Below, one piece after another: positions 9,018-18,467 of a stretch of DNA of 64,000 bases. The number at the start of each line of letters is the position of its first letter. Position 1 is the first letter of the stretch. Source of the DNA: Cruoricaptor ignavus (lineage in GTDB: Bacteria > Bacteroidota > Bacteroidia > Flavobacteriales > Weeksellaceae); the NCBI RefSeq assembly GCF_900141665.1, contig NZ_FQYI01000004.1:62001-126000 (forward strand). Reading direction: 5' to 3'. The notes below the pieces were generated by a model that worked only from the letters and a program-made list of their open reading frames with translations, did not search any database and was not told the origin of the DNA. The position numbers and the translations under genes were made by a program.

Positions 9018-10814
9018 TTAATCATTCAGCTTTAGCACTGCCATAAATGCACTTTGCGGCACTTCCACCCTGCCTATCTGCTTCATCTTCTTCTTGCCCT
9101 CCTTCTGCTTTTCCAGAAGTTTCCGCTTCCGCGAAATATCGCCACCGTAGCATTTCGCCGTTACATCCTTACGCAGCGCCTTTATCGTTTCGCGCGCTAT
9201 CACCTTCGTTCCTATGGCTGCCTGCACAGCAATGTCAAACTGCTGCCTTGGTATCAGCTCCTTCAGTTTCTCGCACATTTTTTTGCCGATTGTGTAGGCG
9301 TTGCTTTCGTGGATGAGGGATGAGAGCGCATCCACCATATCACCGTTGATAAGGATGTCCATCTTCACCAGCTTGGATGCGCGGAAACCGATGGGGTGAT
9401 AATCGAAGGATGCGTAGCCTTTTGAAATGGATTTTAGGCGGTCGTAAAAATCGAAAACCACTTCTGCCAGCGGCATATTGAAAACAAGTTCCACGCGGTC
9501 TGCAGTCAGGTAGCTTTGGTTTACGATTTCGCCGCGCTTCTCGATGCATAGCGTCATCACAGGCCCTACGAATTCCGCTTTGGTGATGATGGTGGCTTTG
9601 ATGTACGGCTCTTCCACGCGGTCCATGGTCACGGGGTCCATCATTTCGGAAGGGTTATTGATGAGTATCGGCGTTTCGGGATCTTTCTTCGTGAAACCGT
9701 GGTAGGATACATTGGGAACGGTGGTGATGACATTCATATTAAACTCCCTGTCCAGCCTTTCCTGCACGATTTCCATATGCAGCATCCCGAGGAAACCGCA
9801 CCGGAAACCGAAACCAAGCGCCGCGGAACTTTCCGGCTCGAAAACCAGCGATGCATCATTTAGCCGAAGTTTTTCCAGCGATAATCTTAATTCCTCAAAA
9901 TCCTCAGAATCAATAGGATAGATGCCGGCAAAAACCATAGGCTTCACCTCCTCGAAACCTTCAATCGGTTTCTCGGCAGGTTTTTCCGTAGCGGTGATGG
10001 TATCGCCCACCTTTACTTCGCGGGCATCCTTTATCCCTGAAATTATGTAGCCTACATCGCCGGTTTTTATCTCGTCTTTCGGCTGCTGTTTCAGTTTTAA
10101 AGTGCCCACCTCATCGGCATCGTATTCCTTTCCGGTGGCCATAAATTTCACTTTCTGACCTTTGCGGATGCTCCCGTTCACCACTTTAAAATAAGCCTCA
10201 ATGCCGCGGAATGGATTGTAAACGGAATCAAAAATCAGCGCCTGCAGCGGTGCTTCGGGATCTCCCTGCGGTGCAGGAATTCTCTCCACGATTTGCTCCA
10301 GAAGTTCGTGCACGCCCTCACCGGTTTTCCCGGAAACGCGCAGAACATCTTCATAATCGCAGCCGATAAGGCCCATTATTTCGTCCGTCACTTCCTCCGG
10401 ATTTGCGGAAGGCAGGTCTATCTTATTTAAAACAGGGATGATGGTAAGGTCGTTCTCCAACGCCAGGTAAAGATTGCTAATCGTCTGAGCCTGAACGCTT
10501 TGTGCTGCATCCACAATCAGAAGTGCGCCTTCGCACGCAGCGATAGAGCGGGAAACTTCATAGGAAAAATCCACATGACCCGGTGTATCGATGAGGTTCA
10601 GCACATACTTTTCGCCTTTGTACTCGTAGTCCATCTGTATGGCGTGAGATTTTATGGTAATGCCGCGCTCTTTTTCCAGTTCCATATCATCCAGCGTCTG
10701 GGCTTGCAGTTCCCGCTGGGTAACGGTGTTGGTATATTCCAGCAGGCGGTCTGCCAGCGTAGATTTTCCGTGGTCAATATGTGCAATGATGCAGAAATTG
10801 CGTATATTCTTCAT
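9018..10814 (-). CDS. lepA: Elongation factor 4 (LepA), ribosome back-translocating GTPase
   Basis: About 598 residues, as usual for EF4. The start is taken at [19 protein letters not shown], since the 15 extra upstream codons span the promoter box. G-domain motifs are visible: AHIDHGKST (G1), DTPGH (G3), NKID (G4). EF-G-like domains II, III and V and the LepA-specific C-terminal domain follow, ending in [16 protein letters not shown]4 is a translational GTPase that acts on stalled or misassembled ribosomes. No lepB is adjacent. Confidence 0.96.
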   Translation of the reverse strand: MKNIRNFCIIAHIDHGKSTLADRLLEYTNTVTQRELQAQTLDDMELEKERGITIKSHAIQMDYEYKGEKYVLNLIDTPGHVDFSYEVSRSIAACEGALLIVDAAQSVQAQTISNLYLALENDLTIIPVLNKIDLPSANPEEVTDEIMGLIGCDYEDVLRVSGKTGEGVHELLEQIVERIPAPQGDPEAPLQALIFDSVYNPFRGIEAYFKVVNGSIRKGQKVKFMATGKEYDADEVGTLKLKQQPKDEIKTGDVGYIISGIKDAREVKVGDTITATEKPAEKPIEGFEEVKPMVFAGIYPIDSEDFEELRLSLEKLRLNDASLVFEPESSAALGFGFRCGFLGMLHMEIVQERLDREFNMNVITTVPNVSYHGFTKKDPETPILINNPSEMMDPVTMDRVEEPYIKATIITKAEFVGPVMTLCIEKRGEIVNQSYLTADRVELVFNMPLAEVVFDFYDRLKSISKGYASFDYHPIGFRASKLVKMDILINGDMVDALSSLIHESNAYTIGKKMCEKLKELIPRQQFDIAVQAAIGTKVIARETIKALRKDVTAKCYGGDISRKRKLLEKQKEGKKKMKQIGRVEVPQSAFMAVLKLND

Positions 10815-10831
10815 TAAAAGATAAATGTGCG

Positions 10832-10839
10832 CAAAGTTA
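10832..10839 (-). promoter_or_regulatory. -7 promoter box of lepA
   Basis: Minus-strand TAACTTTG lies 17 bases before the chosen lepA ATG. It supports the shorter start, because the longer frame would begin upstream of this box. Confidence 0.45.
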
Positions 10840-10911
10840 GTAAAACTTGCGTTTTGCATTAGGCTGTAAGCAATATGCTTTAAGCATTTAAGTTATCGCC
10901 TACAAATTGAA

Positions 10912-10942
10912 CAACCCTTGCAGAATCGCTCCGCAAGGGTTG
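10912..10942. terminator. Perfect 10-bp hairpin downstream of the CpxP-like gene
   Basis: CAACCCTTGC (10912-10921) pairs perfectly with GCAAGGGTTG (10933-10942) around an 11-base loop. No proper T-run follows on the minus strand, so termination is likely but not canonical. Confidence 0.45.
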
Positions 10943-10965
10943 CCCAACATTAAAAAAACAAACTA

Positions 10966-11415
10966 TTATGGGTGTTTCTCCAAGGCTTTGCATTCGTGCG
11001 CTGCCTGCTGGTGTATGATTTTTTGCCGCACCATACCTTCCGTGCTGAATAGCTTTAAAACCTGCTGCGGCGAAAGCACGCTCTGCATTTTCTGCGAGTA
11101 AGCACGGCGGTTGTTCAGTAGTGCCTGGCCTACTTCAAAGCTTTCGTTCAGCTTCTGCAGGGCTGCGTCATCGCTCAGTTTTTCCGGGTTGAAATCCGTG
11201 CTGAAGCGCGATTTTATCTTCCGCTGAGAATCGTGGTATTCCGAGTAAATCCTGCGGAATTCCGCCTCTTCCTTCGGTGAAACCTTCAGGCTCTGCACCA
11301 TCATATCTGCCCTTGCAGCGCGCATTTCCTGCATACGCTCTTCCGTGTGGAACTGCTGTGCGCATATCATCGCTGTGCCGAAAAACGCCGCTAAACAGAA
11401 TAATTTTGATTTCAT
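10966..11415 (-). CDS. Periplasmic CpxP/Spy-like helical protein
   Basis: About 149 residues from the ATG at 11415. The frame stays open 22 codons further, but only this start gives a clean signal peptide (MKSKLFCLAAFF... ending ICAQQ). The mature part is highly helical and charged, with an LSPQQVLKLF segment near the C-terminus reminiscent of LTxxQ proteins (CpxP, Spy, zinc-resistance-associated proteins). It is the third gene of a unit with an ECF sigma factor and an anti-sigma-like membrane protein, 4 bases after the latter. I infer a periplasmic sensor or chaperone feeding that system. The fold assignment is tentative. Confidence 0.6.
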   Translation of the reverse strand: MKSKLFCLAAFFGTAMICAQQFHTEERMQEMRAARADMMVQSLKVSPKEEAEFRRIYSEYHDSQRKIKSRFSTDFNPEKLSDDAALQKLNESFEVGQALLNNRRAYSQKMQSVLSPQQVLKLFSTEGMVRQKIIHQQAAHECKALEKHP

Positions 11416-11419
11416 AGAA

Positions 11420-11968
11420 TTAATAGTATATGTCCAGATACACATCGTTTTCCGCGCCCTTAATGTAGTCCGCCACCTCATCCTGCGTCATCCTTGCTAT
11501 CACCTGTTCCACCAGAACTTCCTGCCTTGCGCCGCTTGGCGCTTTTTTCGGCTGAATTTTCCTTGGTGAAGCGGCGGGTTTTTCGGGGCGTTCGGTTTGG
11601 CTTGGATTAATGTTTTCCGCAAAAGTTAAAACCGGCTGGCTTTCATCCGCAAAATTCTTTTCCGGGATGCTTGCCGGTTCTGCTTTTTGAATCAATGGTT
11701 CTGCAACCTGCTCGGTTTCAATGGTTTTGGCCAAAGTTTGCTGTGCCGGTTTTTCATTGGTGAAAAGGTAGCCCAGCCCAAAGACCGCCACTATTGCCGC
11801 TGCAGCAGCATACCACCAGCCATTTTTCTTTTTGGCTACTGGGATGATGGATGAATGGTTTTGCGCCGCCGTTTTATCCAGAACATTTTGTTGCATCTTC
11901 CCGAAGAAATCTTTGGGCACGCTGTAGATGTTTTTCCGCTCAAGTCGTTCAATATCAATATTTTCCAT
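11420..11968 (-). CDS. Single-pass membrane protein, putative anti-sigma factor
   Basis: 182 residues. The N-terminal ~45-residue cytoplasmic part (ERKNIYSVPKDFFGKMQQNVL) is followed by one transmembrane helix at about 51-69 and a long, low-complexity periplasmic part rich in Pro, Glu, Lys and Ala. It lies 10 bases after an ECF sigma gene, which is the usual position for an anti-sigma factor. The N-terminus lacks an obvious zinc-finger HxxxCxxC motif, so this is not a standard ZAS-type anti-sigma. The function is inferred mainly from context. Confidence 0.6.
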   Translation of the reverse strand: MENIDIERLERKNIYSVPKDFFGKMQQNVLDKTAAQNHSSIIPVAKKKNGWWYAAAAAIVAVFGLGYLFTNEKPAQQTLAKTIETEQVAEPLIQKAEPASIPEKNFADESQPVLTFAENINPSQTERPEKPAASPRKIQPKKAPSGARQEVLVEQVIARMTQDEVADYIKGAENDVYLDIYY

Positions 11969-11978
11969 CGCTGAAAAA

Positions 11979-12530
11979 TTATAATTCGTAGTTCTGCCTT
12001 ATAAAATCTTCCACTTTTTGCTTCGCGTAGTGGTAGTTGGTTTTCAGTGTATTTACCGACATTTCCATAATTTCGCTCATCGTATCGTACGGCAAATCGT
12101 CGTAATACCGCATCGTGAAAACAGCCTTCTGCTTTTCCGGCAGCGTTTGTATTGCCTTTTGCAGTAATATTTGTATTTCTTCCGCATCGCCCGCCGCATT
12201 TTCCGCCACCATATTTTGCAGGATGATTTCCGCATCATCTCCCGCCTTCTGCAATCGCTTCGCCTTCTTTAAATATTGAAGCGCCTCGTTGGTCGCAATT
12301 CTGTAGAGCCAAGTGTATATTTTGCTTTCATTTTTAAACTGATGAAAGTTTTCATAAGCCTTAATGAAAGTATCCTGCAGGATATCTTGAGCGGCATCAT
12401 GCTCTACCACCATTCTGCGGATATGCCAGTAAAGCCGGCTCTGGTAGGCGTCCATCAGCGCACGCAAGCCTTTCTCGCGGGTGCGTGGCTCTGCCATCCA
12501 TTCCAAAATCCGGTCATCCTGGTTATCCAT
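11979..12530 (-). CDS. ECF RNA polymerase sigma factor
   Basis: 183 residues with sigma region 2 (about 43-95, including DILQDTFIKAY and YTWLYRIATNEAL) and region 4 (about 130-178, LPEKQKAVFTMRYYDDLPY...LKTNYHYAKQKV), joined by a short linker. These two domains alone define the extracytoplasmic-function group. It heads a three-gene unit with a membrane anti-sigma-like protein and a CpxP-like periplasmic protein, suggesting envelope stress sensing. It is divergent from a SusC/SusD/phosphodiesterase unit across 255 bases. No perfect TAnnTTTG box was found upstream, compatible with autoregulation through another promoter. Confidence 0.88.
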   Translation of the reverse strand: MDNQDDRILEWMAEPRTREKGLRALMDAYQSRLYWHIRRMVVEHDAAQDILQDTFIKAYENFHQFKNESKIYTWLYRIATNEALQYLKKAKRLQKAGDDAEIILQNMVAENAAGDAEEIQILLQKAIQTLPEKQKAVFTMRYYDDLPYDTMSEIMEMSVNTLKTNYHYAKQKVEDFIRQNYEL

Positions 12531-12760
12531 CCGCTGGTTTTAGTTTGATGCAAAATTTCGGATAAAGTTAAATATTTGAGACTATTTTCCTAATCTCGAA
12601 ATTACCCGTATGAATTCTGAATAGTTAGATGTATACAGTTCTTCCATTTAGCTTTTGCTAAACAACTCTCTGATTTTGATCTTGTCAATTAAGAAATTTT
12701 ATTAACACAAAATTATTATACGGTTAATGTTTTCTTAATATGTAAGAAAAGACCTAATTG

Positions 12761-12768
12761 TATGTTTG
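12761..12768 (+). promoter_or_regulatory. -7 promoter box of the SusC-like operon
   Basis: TATGTTTG matches TAnnTTTG exactly and lies 17 bases before the ATG. No TTG occurs at the standard upstream distance, so an activator or alternative sigma factor might be needed. The rest of the 255-base divergent region is AT-rich with no clear operator. Confidence 0.4.
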
Positions 12769-12785
12769 TAAAAATTTAATTATAA

Positions 12786-15428
12786 ATGAAAAGAGAAGTT
12801 CAGGCAGTCAAATTTCTTTTGGCATTTGGTGTCCTTATTGTCGGCGAGAATGCGATGGCGCAGACCAAGGATTCAATTAAAACGAGACAGATTGATGAGG
12901 TTGTAATCACGGGGCAGGGTGCTGCAATCTCCAAGCGGAGAATTTCCAACACTGTCACAACCATCAACAGCAAGGAACTGGAAAAGGTACCGTCACAAAG
13001 GCTCGATGCTCAGCTGAGCGCTTTAGTACCGAATGCCCAGATTAATCTTAGTGGCGGCCAGGCAGGATCCACTTCCATCATAAAAGCCAGGGGTATAAAT
13101 TCCGCATTTCTGAATTCCACCCCTATAATATATGTGGATGGGGTAAGGATGGATAATATGAATACCAGATCTGCATTCGGTACTTCCCAAGCCTCGGCGA
13201 TGAGTTCAATTGCAGACATCCCTATGGATAATATTGAAAGGATTGAATACATCAACGGTGGTGCGGCTACTACACTTTACGGTGCTGATGCGGCCAACGG
13301 CGTAATCCAGATCTTTACTAAGAAAGGCAGCGGCAGAGGAACAAATTATTCATTATTGGCTGAGACAGGGTTTCAGACACCGACTGCCGATTTTCTTTAT
13401 TTTAAGAGAACCAAAGATCTTCTCTTTGAAAATGGATATACCCAGAAATACCGGTTCAACATGAACGGAAAATCCGGCAGAGACTTTGGGTACAGCTTCT
13501 CCGCAAGCTATCTGAACAGCAGTGGTGTGCAGATTTTTAAGCAGAATGAAAATCAGAAAATAGACATCAGCACCGGCTTCCGCACGAAACTTTTTGAAGG
13601 AATGGATTACGAATCCTCTTTCAGCTATGTGCGAAACGAATATAAACATAACCGAAACGGAAACCTAGGCGGATATACAGGTCTTTGGTTTACGGAATCC
13701 GGTGCGTCGAAGATTACGGGGCCGGGCTTTAATAACCGGCTGGACGATCTTACGGATCAAGAATTTCAGGCCATCCGCGATTATGTTCGCGAAGCTGAAA
13801 GACTGCAGGACAATGCCATTACTGTCAACAGATTTTTTACTTCCCAGACGGTGAAATACAAACCAGTTAACAGTCTTAACATCAAGCTGACCGGAGGTTT
13901 GGATTATCGTACGCAGAAGCAGAACATCATCACTACAAATCAGTATCTATCCCATACCACAGGTAAACCGGTTACCAACCAGGGCAGCATCTCAAATCTT
14001 ACGCGGTATTATCTGGGGATTACCGGTGAACTCACAGCGCAGCATACTGCAAAAGCGCGTGATTTTTCCTTCATCACTACAGCAGGTGCCCAGGTTTTCA
14101 CCACGGAGGATTATCAGGTTTCCTACAGCGGCACCAATGTGCGCGACGGTGCAAAGCTGGTCTCAGAAGCTGCTGTGAAAACCGCCAATGATTTCTTAAA
14201 CCAGTCCGTGAACTATGGTATCTATCTCCAGGAAAACATCGGATTCAAAAATAAAGCCTTTATAGATTTAGGAATTCGCGGAGATAAAAATACCTCCTTC
14301 GGGAAGGAAGTCGGTATGCAGTTTTACCCGAAAGCCGGGCTTTCCTATGTACTTTCCAGCGAACCTTGGATGGGGGATTTCTTTTCTACCCTGCGGCTGA
14401 GAGCCAATTACGGTGTCGCAGGAAATCTTCCGCCGGCCTATGCCAATGATAAAACCGTGAGGTTCTTAGGTTTCGGAGGTGAGCAGGCTGCATTTTTCGG
14501 GCAACTCGGGAATGAATTCCTGAAACCGGAGAAAACAAAAACCTGGGAAGCCGGTATAGATGCTAATTTCCTGGATAACAGAATGAATCTTTCCGCTGGA
14601 TATTACAATGCAAAAACTATAGATGCGCTTTTCTATCTGCGCTTGGCACCATCTTACGGATATTCATCCAATCAGCTTTTTAACATTGGTGAAATTGAAA
14701 ACAAAGGATGGGAAACCAGGCTGTCCCTTGTCCCGGTGCGTACCGAAAATACAGAACTGACTTTAAGCGGATCCTTCAACACGGTGAAAAATAAGGTGCT
14801 GGATACAGGAGGCGCTCCTGCTTTCAACATCAACGGTTTTAGCGAAAGAACTATTCAGACTGTGGTGCAGGAAGGCTATCCTGTAGGGTTTCTTCGCGGC
14901 TACTACGGAATTTTTGATGACAACGGTGTTCTAAAGGAAAGCATTCCGCTGTCTTATCTTGGAACTACAATCCCAGAATATTATGGTAATGTAGGGTTGA
15001 ATTTCCGGTATAAAAACTTTAATCTGTTTTCATCGGGCAGCTATCAGATGGGTGCGTATGCATCGAACTGGGATGCGCAGTTCCGTTTCCTATACGGTGC
15101 CTCGGATGATAATGTGCCTGCCGGGGAAATCAATCAGAATGGCAGAAAAAACTGGCTGAGTTTTTCCAATGCATTTATTGAGAAAACGGACTTTCTGAAA
15201 ATCAGAAATATCGGTATGACCTATACCTTTGACCTTAATAACAATCAAAGCCTCACAGCAGGTTTTAACGCTATCAATCCGTTTAACTTTGCTAAATCCT
15301 CCTTCGATCCGGAGGCTACCATACCGGGAGGTGCCCAGGGACAGGGTGGCGCCACTACAGGGGGTATTTCCTACGCTACCTATTCCGCTCCCAGAGAATT
15401 TCTAATTTCACTTAAATACAATTTCTGA
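12786..15428 (+). CDS. SusC/RagA-family TonB-dependent outer-membrane receptor
   Basis: 880 residues. After a signal peptide ending NAMAQ comes a TonB box (IDEVVITGQG), a plug domain (about 45-175, with IKARGINSAF, PIIYVDGVRM and IEYINGGAATTLYGADAANGV), and a large beta-barrel ending in SLKYNF. It lacks the N-terminal CarboxypepD_reg domain seen in many SusC proteins. It would import an oligomeric or large substrate together with the SusD-like lipoprotein encoded 2 bases downstream. The following secreted phosphodiesterase suggests a phosphate-containing or nucleotide-type ligand rather than a plain glycan, but that is inference. Confidence 0.9.
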   Translation: MKREVQAVKFLLAFGVLIVGENAMAQTKDSIKTRQIDEVVITGQGAAISKRRISNTVTTINSKELEKVPSQRLDAQLSALVPNAQINLSGGQAGSTSIIKARGINSAFLNSTPIIYVDGVRMDNMNTRSAFGTSQASAMSSIADIPMDNIERIEYINGGAATTLYGADAANGVIQIFTKKGSGRGTNYSLLAETGFQTPTADFLYFKRTKDLLFENGYTQKYRFNMNGKSGRDFGYSFSASYLNSSGVQIFKQNENQKIDISTGFRTKLFEGMDYESSFSYVRNEYKHNRNGNLGGYTGLWFTESGASKITGPGFNNRLDDLTDQEFQAIRDYVREAERLQDNAITVNRFFTSQTVKYKPVNSLNIKLTGGLDYRTQKQNIITTNQYLSHTTGKPVTNQGSISNLTRYYLGITGELTAQHTAKARDFSFITTAGAQVFTTEDYQVSYSGTNVRDGAKLVSEAAVKTANDFLNQSVNYGIYLQENIGFKNKAFIDLGIRGDKNTSFGKEVGMQFYPKAGLSYVLSSEPWMGDFFSTLRLRANYGVAGNLPPAYANDKTVRFLGFGGEQAAFFGQLGNEFLKPEKTKTWEAGIDANFLDNRMNLSAGYYNAKTIDALFYLRLAPSYGYSSNQLFNIGEIENKGWETRLSLVPVRTENTELTLSGSFNTVKNKVLDTGGAPAFNINGFSERTIQTVVQEGYPVGFLRGYYGIFDDNGVLKESIPLSYLGTTIPEYYGNVGLNFRYKNFNLFSSGSYQMGAYASNWDAQFRFLYGASDDNVPAGEINQNGRKNWLSFSNAFIEKTDFLKIRNIGMTYTFDLNNNQSLTAGFNAINPFNFAKSSFDPEATIPGGAQGQGGATTGGISYATYSAPREFLISLKYNF

Positions 15429-15430
15429 CC

Positions 15431-16843
15431 ATGAAAAAAATCATAATCGCTTCAGTAGTATTAGCATCCATAATCACCGGTTGCAGGGACAATCCGAATG
15501 TAACGGAAGATGTTTTCCTGACAACACCAAACTCTATGAGCAGCTGGATTGTAGGTGTAAACCGGCAGGCCGCACTTACAATGAATTCCGTAATCATCAA
15601 TGCTGAGATTACTTCCGATAATTACTTCAACAATTATTCGCAATATACCAAGGTTTTCGACCGGCTGCAGATCGAGTATTTCGACTATGATGTGAACCAA
15701 CTGCAGAATCAGGTTTCTGCGCTGTATGAAATGGCAGATTACGGAATTACAAAAGTAGCCGCTGCCGATAATACCACCACGAAAGCCAATATCGCCTACC
15801 TGCATCTGATGAGAGGGTATGCAAGGATTCTGGGCGGCGAGCTTTTTATTGCCCTGCCGGAATCTCCAAAAGGCAAGATTTTAACATCCCAGCAGCTAAT
15901 CCAGAAGGCTGTAGATGATATCAATAATGCCATATCGCTTGGCTTGGGTGCAAATGAAGCGCAGTTTGCCAACCTGCTGCTGGCCAGGGCTTATTACAAT
16001 CTAGGTGATAAATCCAATGCTAAGAAAATGGCTACCACCGTCATTTCATCAAACCCTCAGATGCTTTACACTATTAAATATGACGGTCAAAACGGAGTGG
16101 GCAATGAGATGCAGAATGCCACATTCGAAGCGCTGCCAAACCGCCTGGCGCCTCTGCCAAGGCTCGATTTCCTGGATCCGAAATATTTTTACAAAGGTAC
16201 TGCAGCTCTGGAGCAGAAGAGCATTGCAATCGGCAAAAGCGAAGAAGCCTATCTGATCCTTGCAGAAGCCTACCTTAGTGAAAACAATCTCTCCTTTGCG
16301 AAAGATGTTCTTATCAACCTCATAAACGATGTGGTGGCAAAAAGGCCTACAGCGATGGTGAATGATAAAAAGGAAACCAGAAACGGAGGCAACAGAAAAG
16401 ATTATCCGCTGAAAGCCGTAGGTGTAAAGTTTTCTGCAGATGCTCCGGTGAAAACCGGGCTGGTGCTCGATAGACAGGCAGGAGATGTGAAAGTTTATAC
16501 AGTCTCAGGAACAAGTGTGACCGCTGACGATGTGGCAAAAGCAGATTCTGTGGAAAGTCTGCTTTATCTCACTTACCTTCTGCGCCAGGAAATTTTCATC
16601 TCTGAAGGAAGGAGGCTTTTGGATCTTGGCATCAAGTACCCGATTTCTCAGATTGAGGAGAACAATAATCCTAATGTAACTGCGGAATTTACAAAGGTTC
16701 AAATCCCGGAATTTGTACCAAAGGATTTAGGTTTGGATGATTTTTCCACCGATGCCAGCGGCACTGTCACCATTAAAAATGATATGAACCGCATCATTGT
16801 GAATAACCGCAAATCGCCATTTATAGCACCATTTTTCAAGTAG
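15431..16843 (+). CDS. SusD/RagB-family nutrient-binding lipoprotein
   Basis: 470 residues, with a lipoprotein signal peptide (lipobox IITGC, Cys18). Helical SusD-type TPR segments follow, including NIAYLHLMRGYARILGG and FANLLLARAYYNLGD. A late segment, YLILAEAYL with LRQEIFISEGRRLLDLGIKYP, is characteristic of the family. It should cap the SusC-like barrel on the cell surface. Its start lies 2 bases after the susC-like stop, so the genes are co-transcribed and probably translationally coupled. No glycan-specific loops can be assigned. Confidence 0.88.
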   Translation: MKKIIIASVVLASIITGCRDNPNVTEDVFLTTPNSMSSWIVGVNRQAALTMNSVIINAEITSDNYFNNYSQYTKVFDRLQIEYFDYDVNQLQNQVSALYEMADYGITKVAAADNTTTKANIAYLHLMRGYARILGGELFIALPESPKGKILTSQQLIQKAVDDINNAISLGLGANEAQFANLLLARAYYNLGDKSNAKKMATTVISSNPQMLYTIKYDGQNGVGNEMQNATFEALPNRLAPLPRLDFLDPKYFYKGTAALEQKSIAIGKSEEAYLILAEAYLSENNLSFAKDVLINLINDVVAKRPTAMVNDKKETRNGGNRKDYPLKAVGVKFSADAPVKTGLVLDRQAGDVKVYTVSGTSVTADDVAKADSVESLLYLTYLLRQEIFISEGRRLLDLGIKYPISQIEENNNPNVTAEFTKVQIPEFVPKDLGLDDFSTDASGTVTIKNDMNRIIVNNRKSPFIAPFFK

Positions 16844-16849
16844 AATGAT

Positions 16850-18151
16850 ATGAAAAAGTTAATAATAAGCCTGTTTATCATTGTTTCATCCGTACTTTCA
16901 GCACAGAGCGACAGATATCTGATACTGATTACAATTGACGGTTTCCGTCCGGAATTTTACAGAGACCAGTACTTTCCTGCGCCTACACTGCAGTGGCTGG
17001 CAAAAGAGGGTGCTTCTGCAGATGAGGTGAAAACTATTTTTCCGTCCGTTACCTACCCATCTCACACCACAATCGTTACCGGCGTACTTCCCGCGAAGCA
17101 CGGCATTTATTACAACACGAAATTTGATGAGAACGGACAAATGTCCGGCTGGGTTTACGATTCAAAGGAAATAAAAGCCACTACCATTTGGGAAACCCTG
17201 AAAGGGAAAGGCCTGACAACAGCTTCTGTAAGCTGGCCGATTACCGTGGGAAATAAATTTATAGACTATAACATTCCGGAAATCTGGTCTTTTGAAAACG
17301 GTGAAGACAGAATCTCCGCAAGCCGAGAGTATTCCACGCCCGCAGGCTTATTTGATGAGGCAATGCAGAATGCTACAGGGCATATGCAAATCCCGGAGTT
17401 TAACCTTTCGTCTATGGTGATGGATCAGAATCTCAGCAGACTTTCCGGGTTTATCTTTACTAAGTACAGGCCGAACTTTATGACGCTTCACCTACCAATT
17501 GTGGACGGCGCACAGCATCTGGAAGGTAGAGAGGGTGATAAGGTGAGAATGGCAGTGGCCAATGCGGACAGTGCTATTGGCTTCCTTCTCGAAACAGTCA
17601 GGAGAAGCGGGCTTTCCGAAAAAACTGATGTCATCATCACCGGAGATCACGGCTTTGTGACCAGGAAATTCAGTGTTTCACCAAATGTCTGGCTGAAGAG
17701 AAATAATTTGTATGATAAAGCCTATTTCGTAAGCACAGGCGGATCCGTATTCCTTTATCTCCGTAATCCGAAGGACAGATCCACCCTGGCAAAAGTGAAA
17801 GATATGCTCGCTAAACTGCCTGCAGAGGAGAGGAAAACCTTTACAATAATTGAAGGAAAAAAACTTACCGATGCTATGGTAGATCCTGTTGTTTCTCTAG
17901 CGCTGACAGCTGCAGACGGATATGCCTTCTCTGCGGCTGCTGATGGTGATGTTATTAAAAAATCCGAAGGCGGTACGCACGGCTATTATCCGGATTTTCA
18001 TAACATTTATACCGGATTCATTGGTTACGGACCAAGTTTTAAAAAGGGTGCGAAAGCCGAAAACCTTAGCCTTACAGATTTTTATGACCTAGTTCAGGAC
18101 ATATTTTTCGGTACCCAGAAGGTGAAGAATGATTTTATCATCCGAAAGTAG
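16850..18151 (+). CDS. Secreted ectonucleotide pyrophosphatase/phosphodiesterase (NPP-type alkaline phosphatase superfamily)
   Basis: 433 residues with a signal peptide (1-18, ending LSAQS). The metal and nucleophile motifs of the NPP group are all visible: ITIDGF (D30), FPSVTYPSHTTIVTG with nucleophile T68, a VDGAQH motif, GDHGF, and GGTHGY near the C-terminus. NPP enzymes cleave phosphodiester or pyrophosphate bonds in nucleotides, lysophospholipids or choline phosphodiesters. It is the last gene of the susCD-like operon, 6 bases after susD, so it likely trims the ligand imported by that pair. It has no T9SS domain and is probably periplasmic. Confidence 0.88.
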   Translation: MKKLIISLFIIVSSVLSAQSDRYLILITIDGFRPEFYRDQYFPAPTLQWLAKEGASADEVKTIFPSVTYPSHTTIVTGVLPAKHGIYYNTKFDENGQMSGWVYDSKEIKATTIWETLKGKGLTTASVSWPITVGNKFIDYNIPEIWSFENGEDRISASREYSTPAGLFDEAMQNATGHMQIPEFNLSSMVMDQNLSRLSGFIFTKYRPNFMTLHLPIVDGAQHLEGREGDKVRMAVANADSAIGFLLETVRRSGLSEKTDVIITGDHGFVTRKFSVSPNVWLKRNNLYDKAYFVSTGGSVFLYLRNPKDRSTLAKVKDMLAKLPAEERKTFTIIEGKKLTDAMVDPVVSLALTAADGYAFSAAADGDVIKKSEGGTHGYYPDFHNIYTGFIGYGPSFKKGAKAENLSLTDFYDLVQDIFFGTQKVKNDFIIRK

Positions 18152-18178
18152 TTATTCACTTTTTCATTATTCGATTGG

Positions 18179-18210
18179 CTCTGTGGAGTAATATCTCTGC
18201 AGAGTTTTTT
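18179..18210 (+). terminator. Terminator of the SusCD-phosphodiesterase operon
   Basis: A 10-bp stem (CTCTGTGGAG with CTCTGCAGAG, two wobble pairs) with a 6-base loop is followed by six T. Confidence 0.8.
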
Positions 18211-18275
18211 ATATCAAAATAATCGAAATTGTTAGAATATTTTCGGAAGTTTCATTTAATAATCAGGGATTCTTA

Positions 18276-18309
18276 AAGAAAAGCCACTCACAAATCTCTG
18301 TAAGTGGCT
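18276..18309 (-). terminator. Terminator of tRNA-Asn
   Basis: On the minus strand, AGCCACTTA...TGAGTGGCT forms an 8-9-bp stem followed by TTTTC, just after the tRNA 3' end. Confidence 0.75.
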
Positions 18310-18320
18310 GATTATCAGGG

Positions 18321-18394
18321 CTCCTCCTGCTGGGCTCGAACCAGCGACCCTCTGATTAACAGTCAGATGCTCTAACCGACTGAGCTAAGGAGGA
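18321..18394 (-). tRNA. tRNA-Asn (anticodon GTT)
   Basis: 74 bases forming a full cloverleaf: acceptor stem TCCTCCT/AGGAGGA with discriminator G, a D-arm with AGCTCAGTCGGTTAGAGC, anticodon loop CTGTTAA giving GTT, and T-loop GGTTCGAGCCC. The 3' CCA is not encoded (the gene continues GCCC), so it must be added enzymatically. Confidence 0.97.
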
Positions 18395-18418
18395 TTGTGC
18401 TTTTCCTGAAAGCGTGTG

Positions 18419-18449
18419 CAAATATAAGGCAGTTTTTATTTCCTACCAA
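18419..18449 (-). promoter_or_regulatory. Promoter of tRNA-Asn
   Basis: Minus-strand TTG (18449-18447) is separated by 20 bases from TATATTTG (18426-18419). The predicted transcript starts about 20 bases before the mature tRNA 5' end. Confidence 0.65.
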
Positions 18450-18467
18450 ATTTTATTGCAATTATTT

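Noticed and set aside
10907-11101. Short plus-strand frame over the hairpin and the end of the CpxP-like gene
   Set aside because: No recognisable features and antisense to a well-supported gene.
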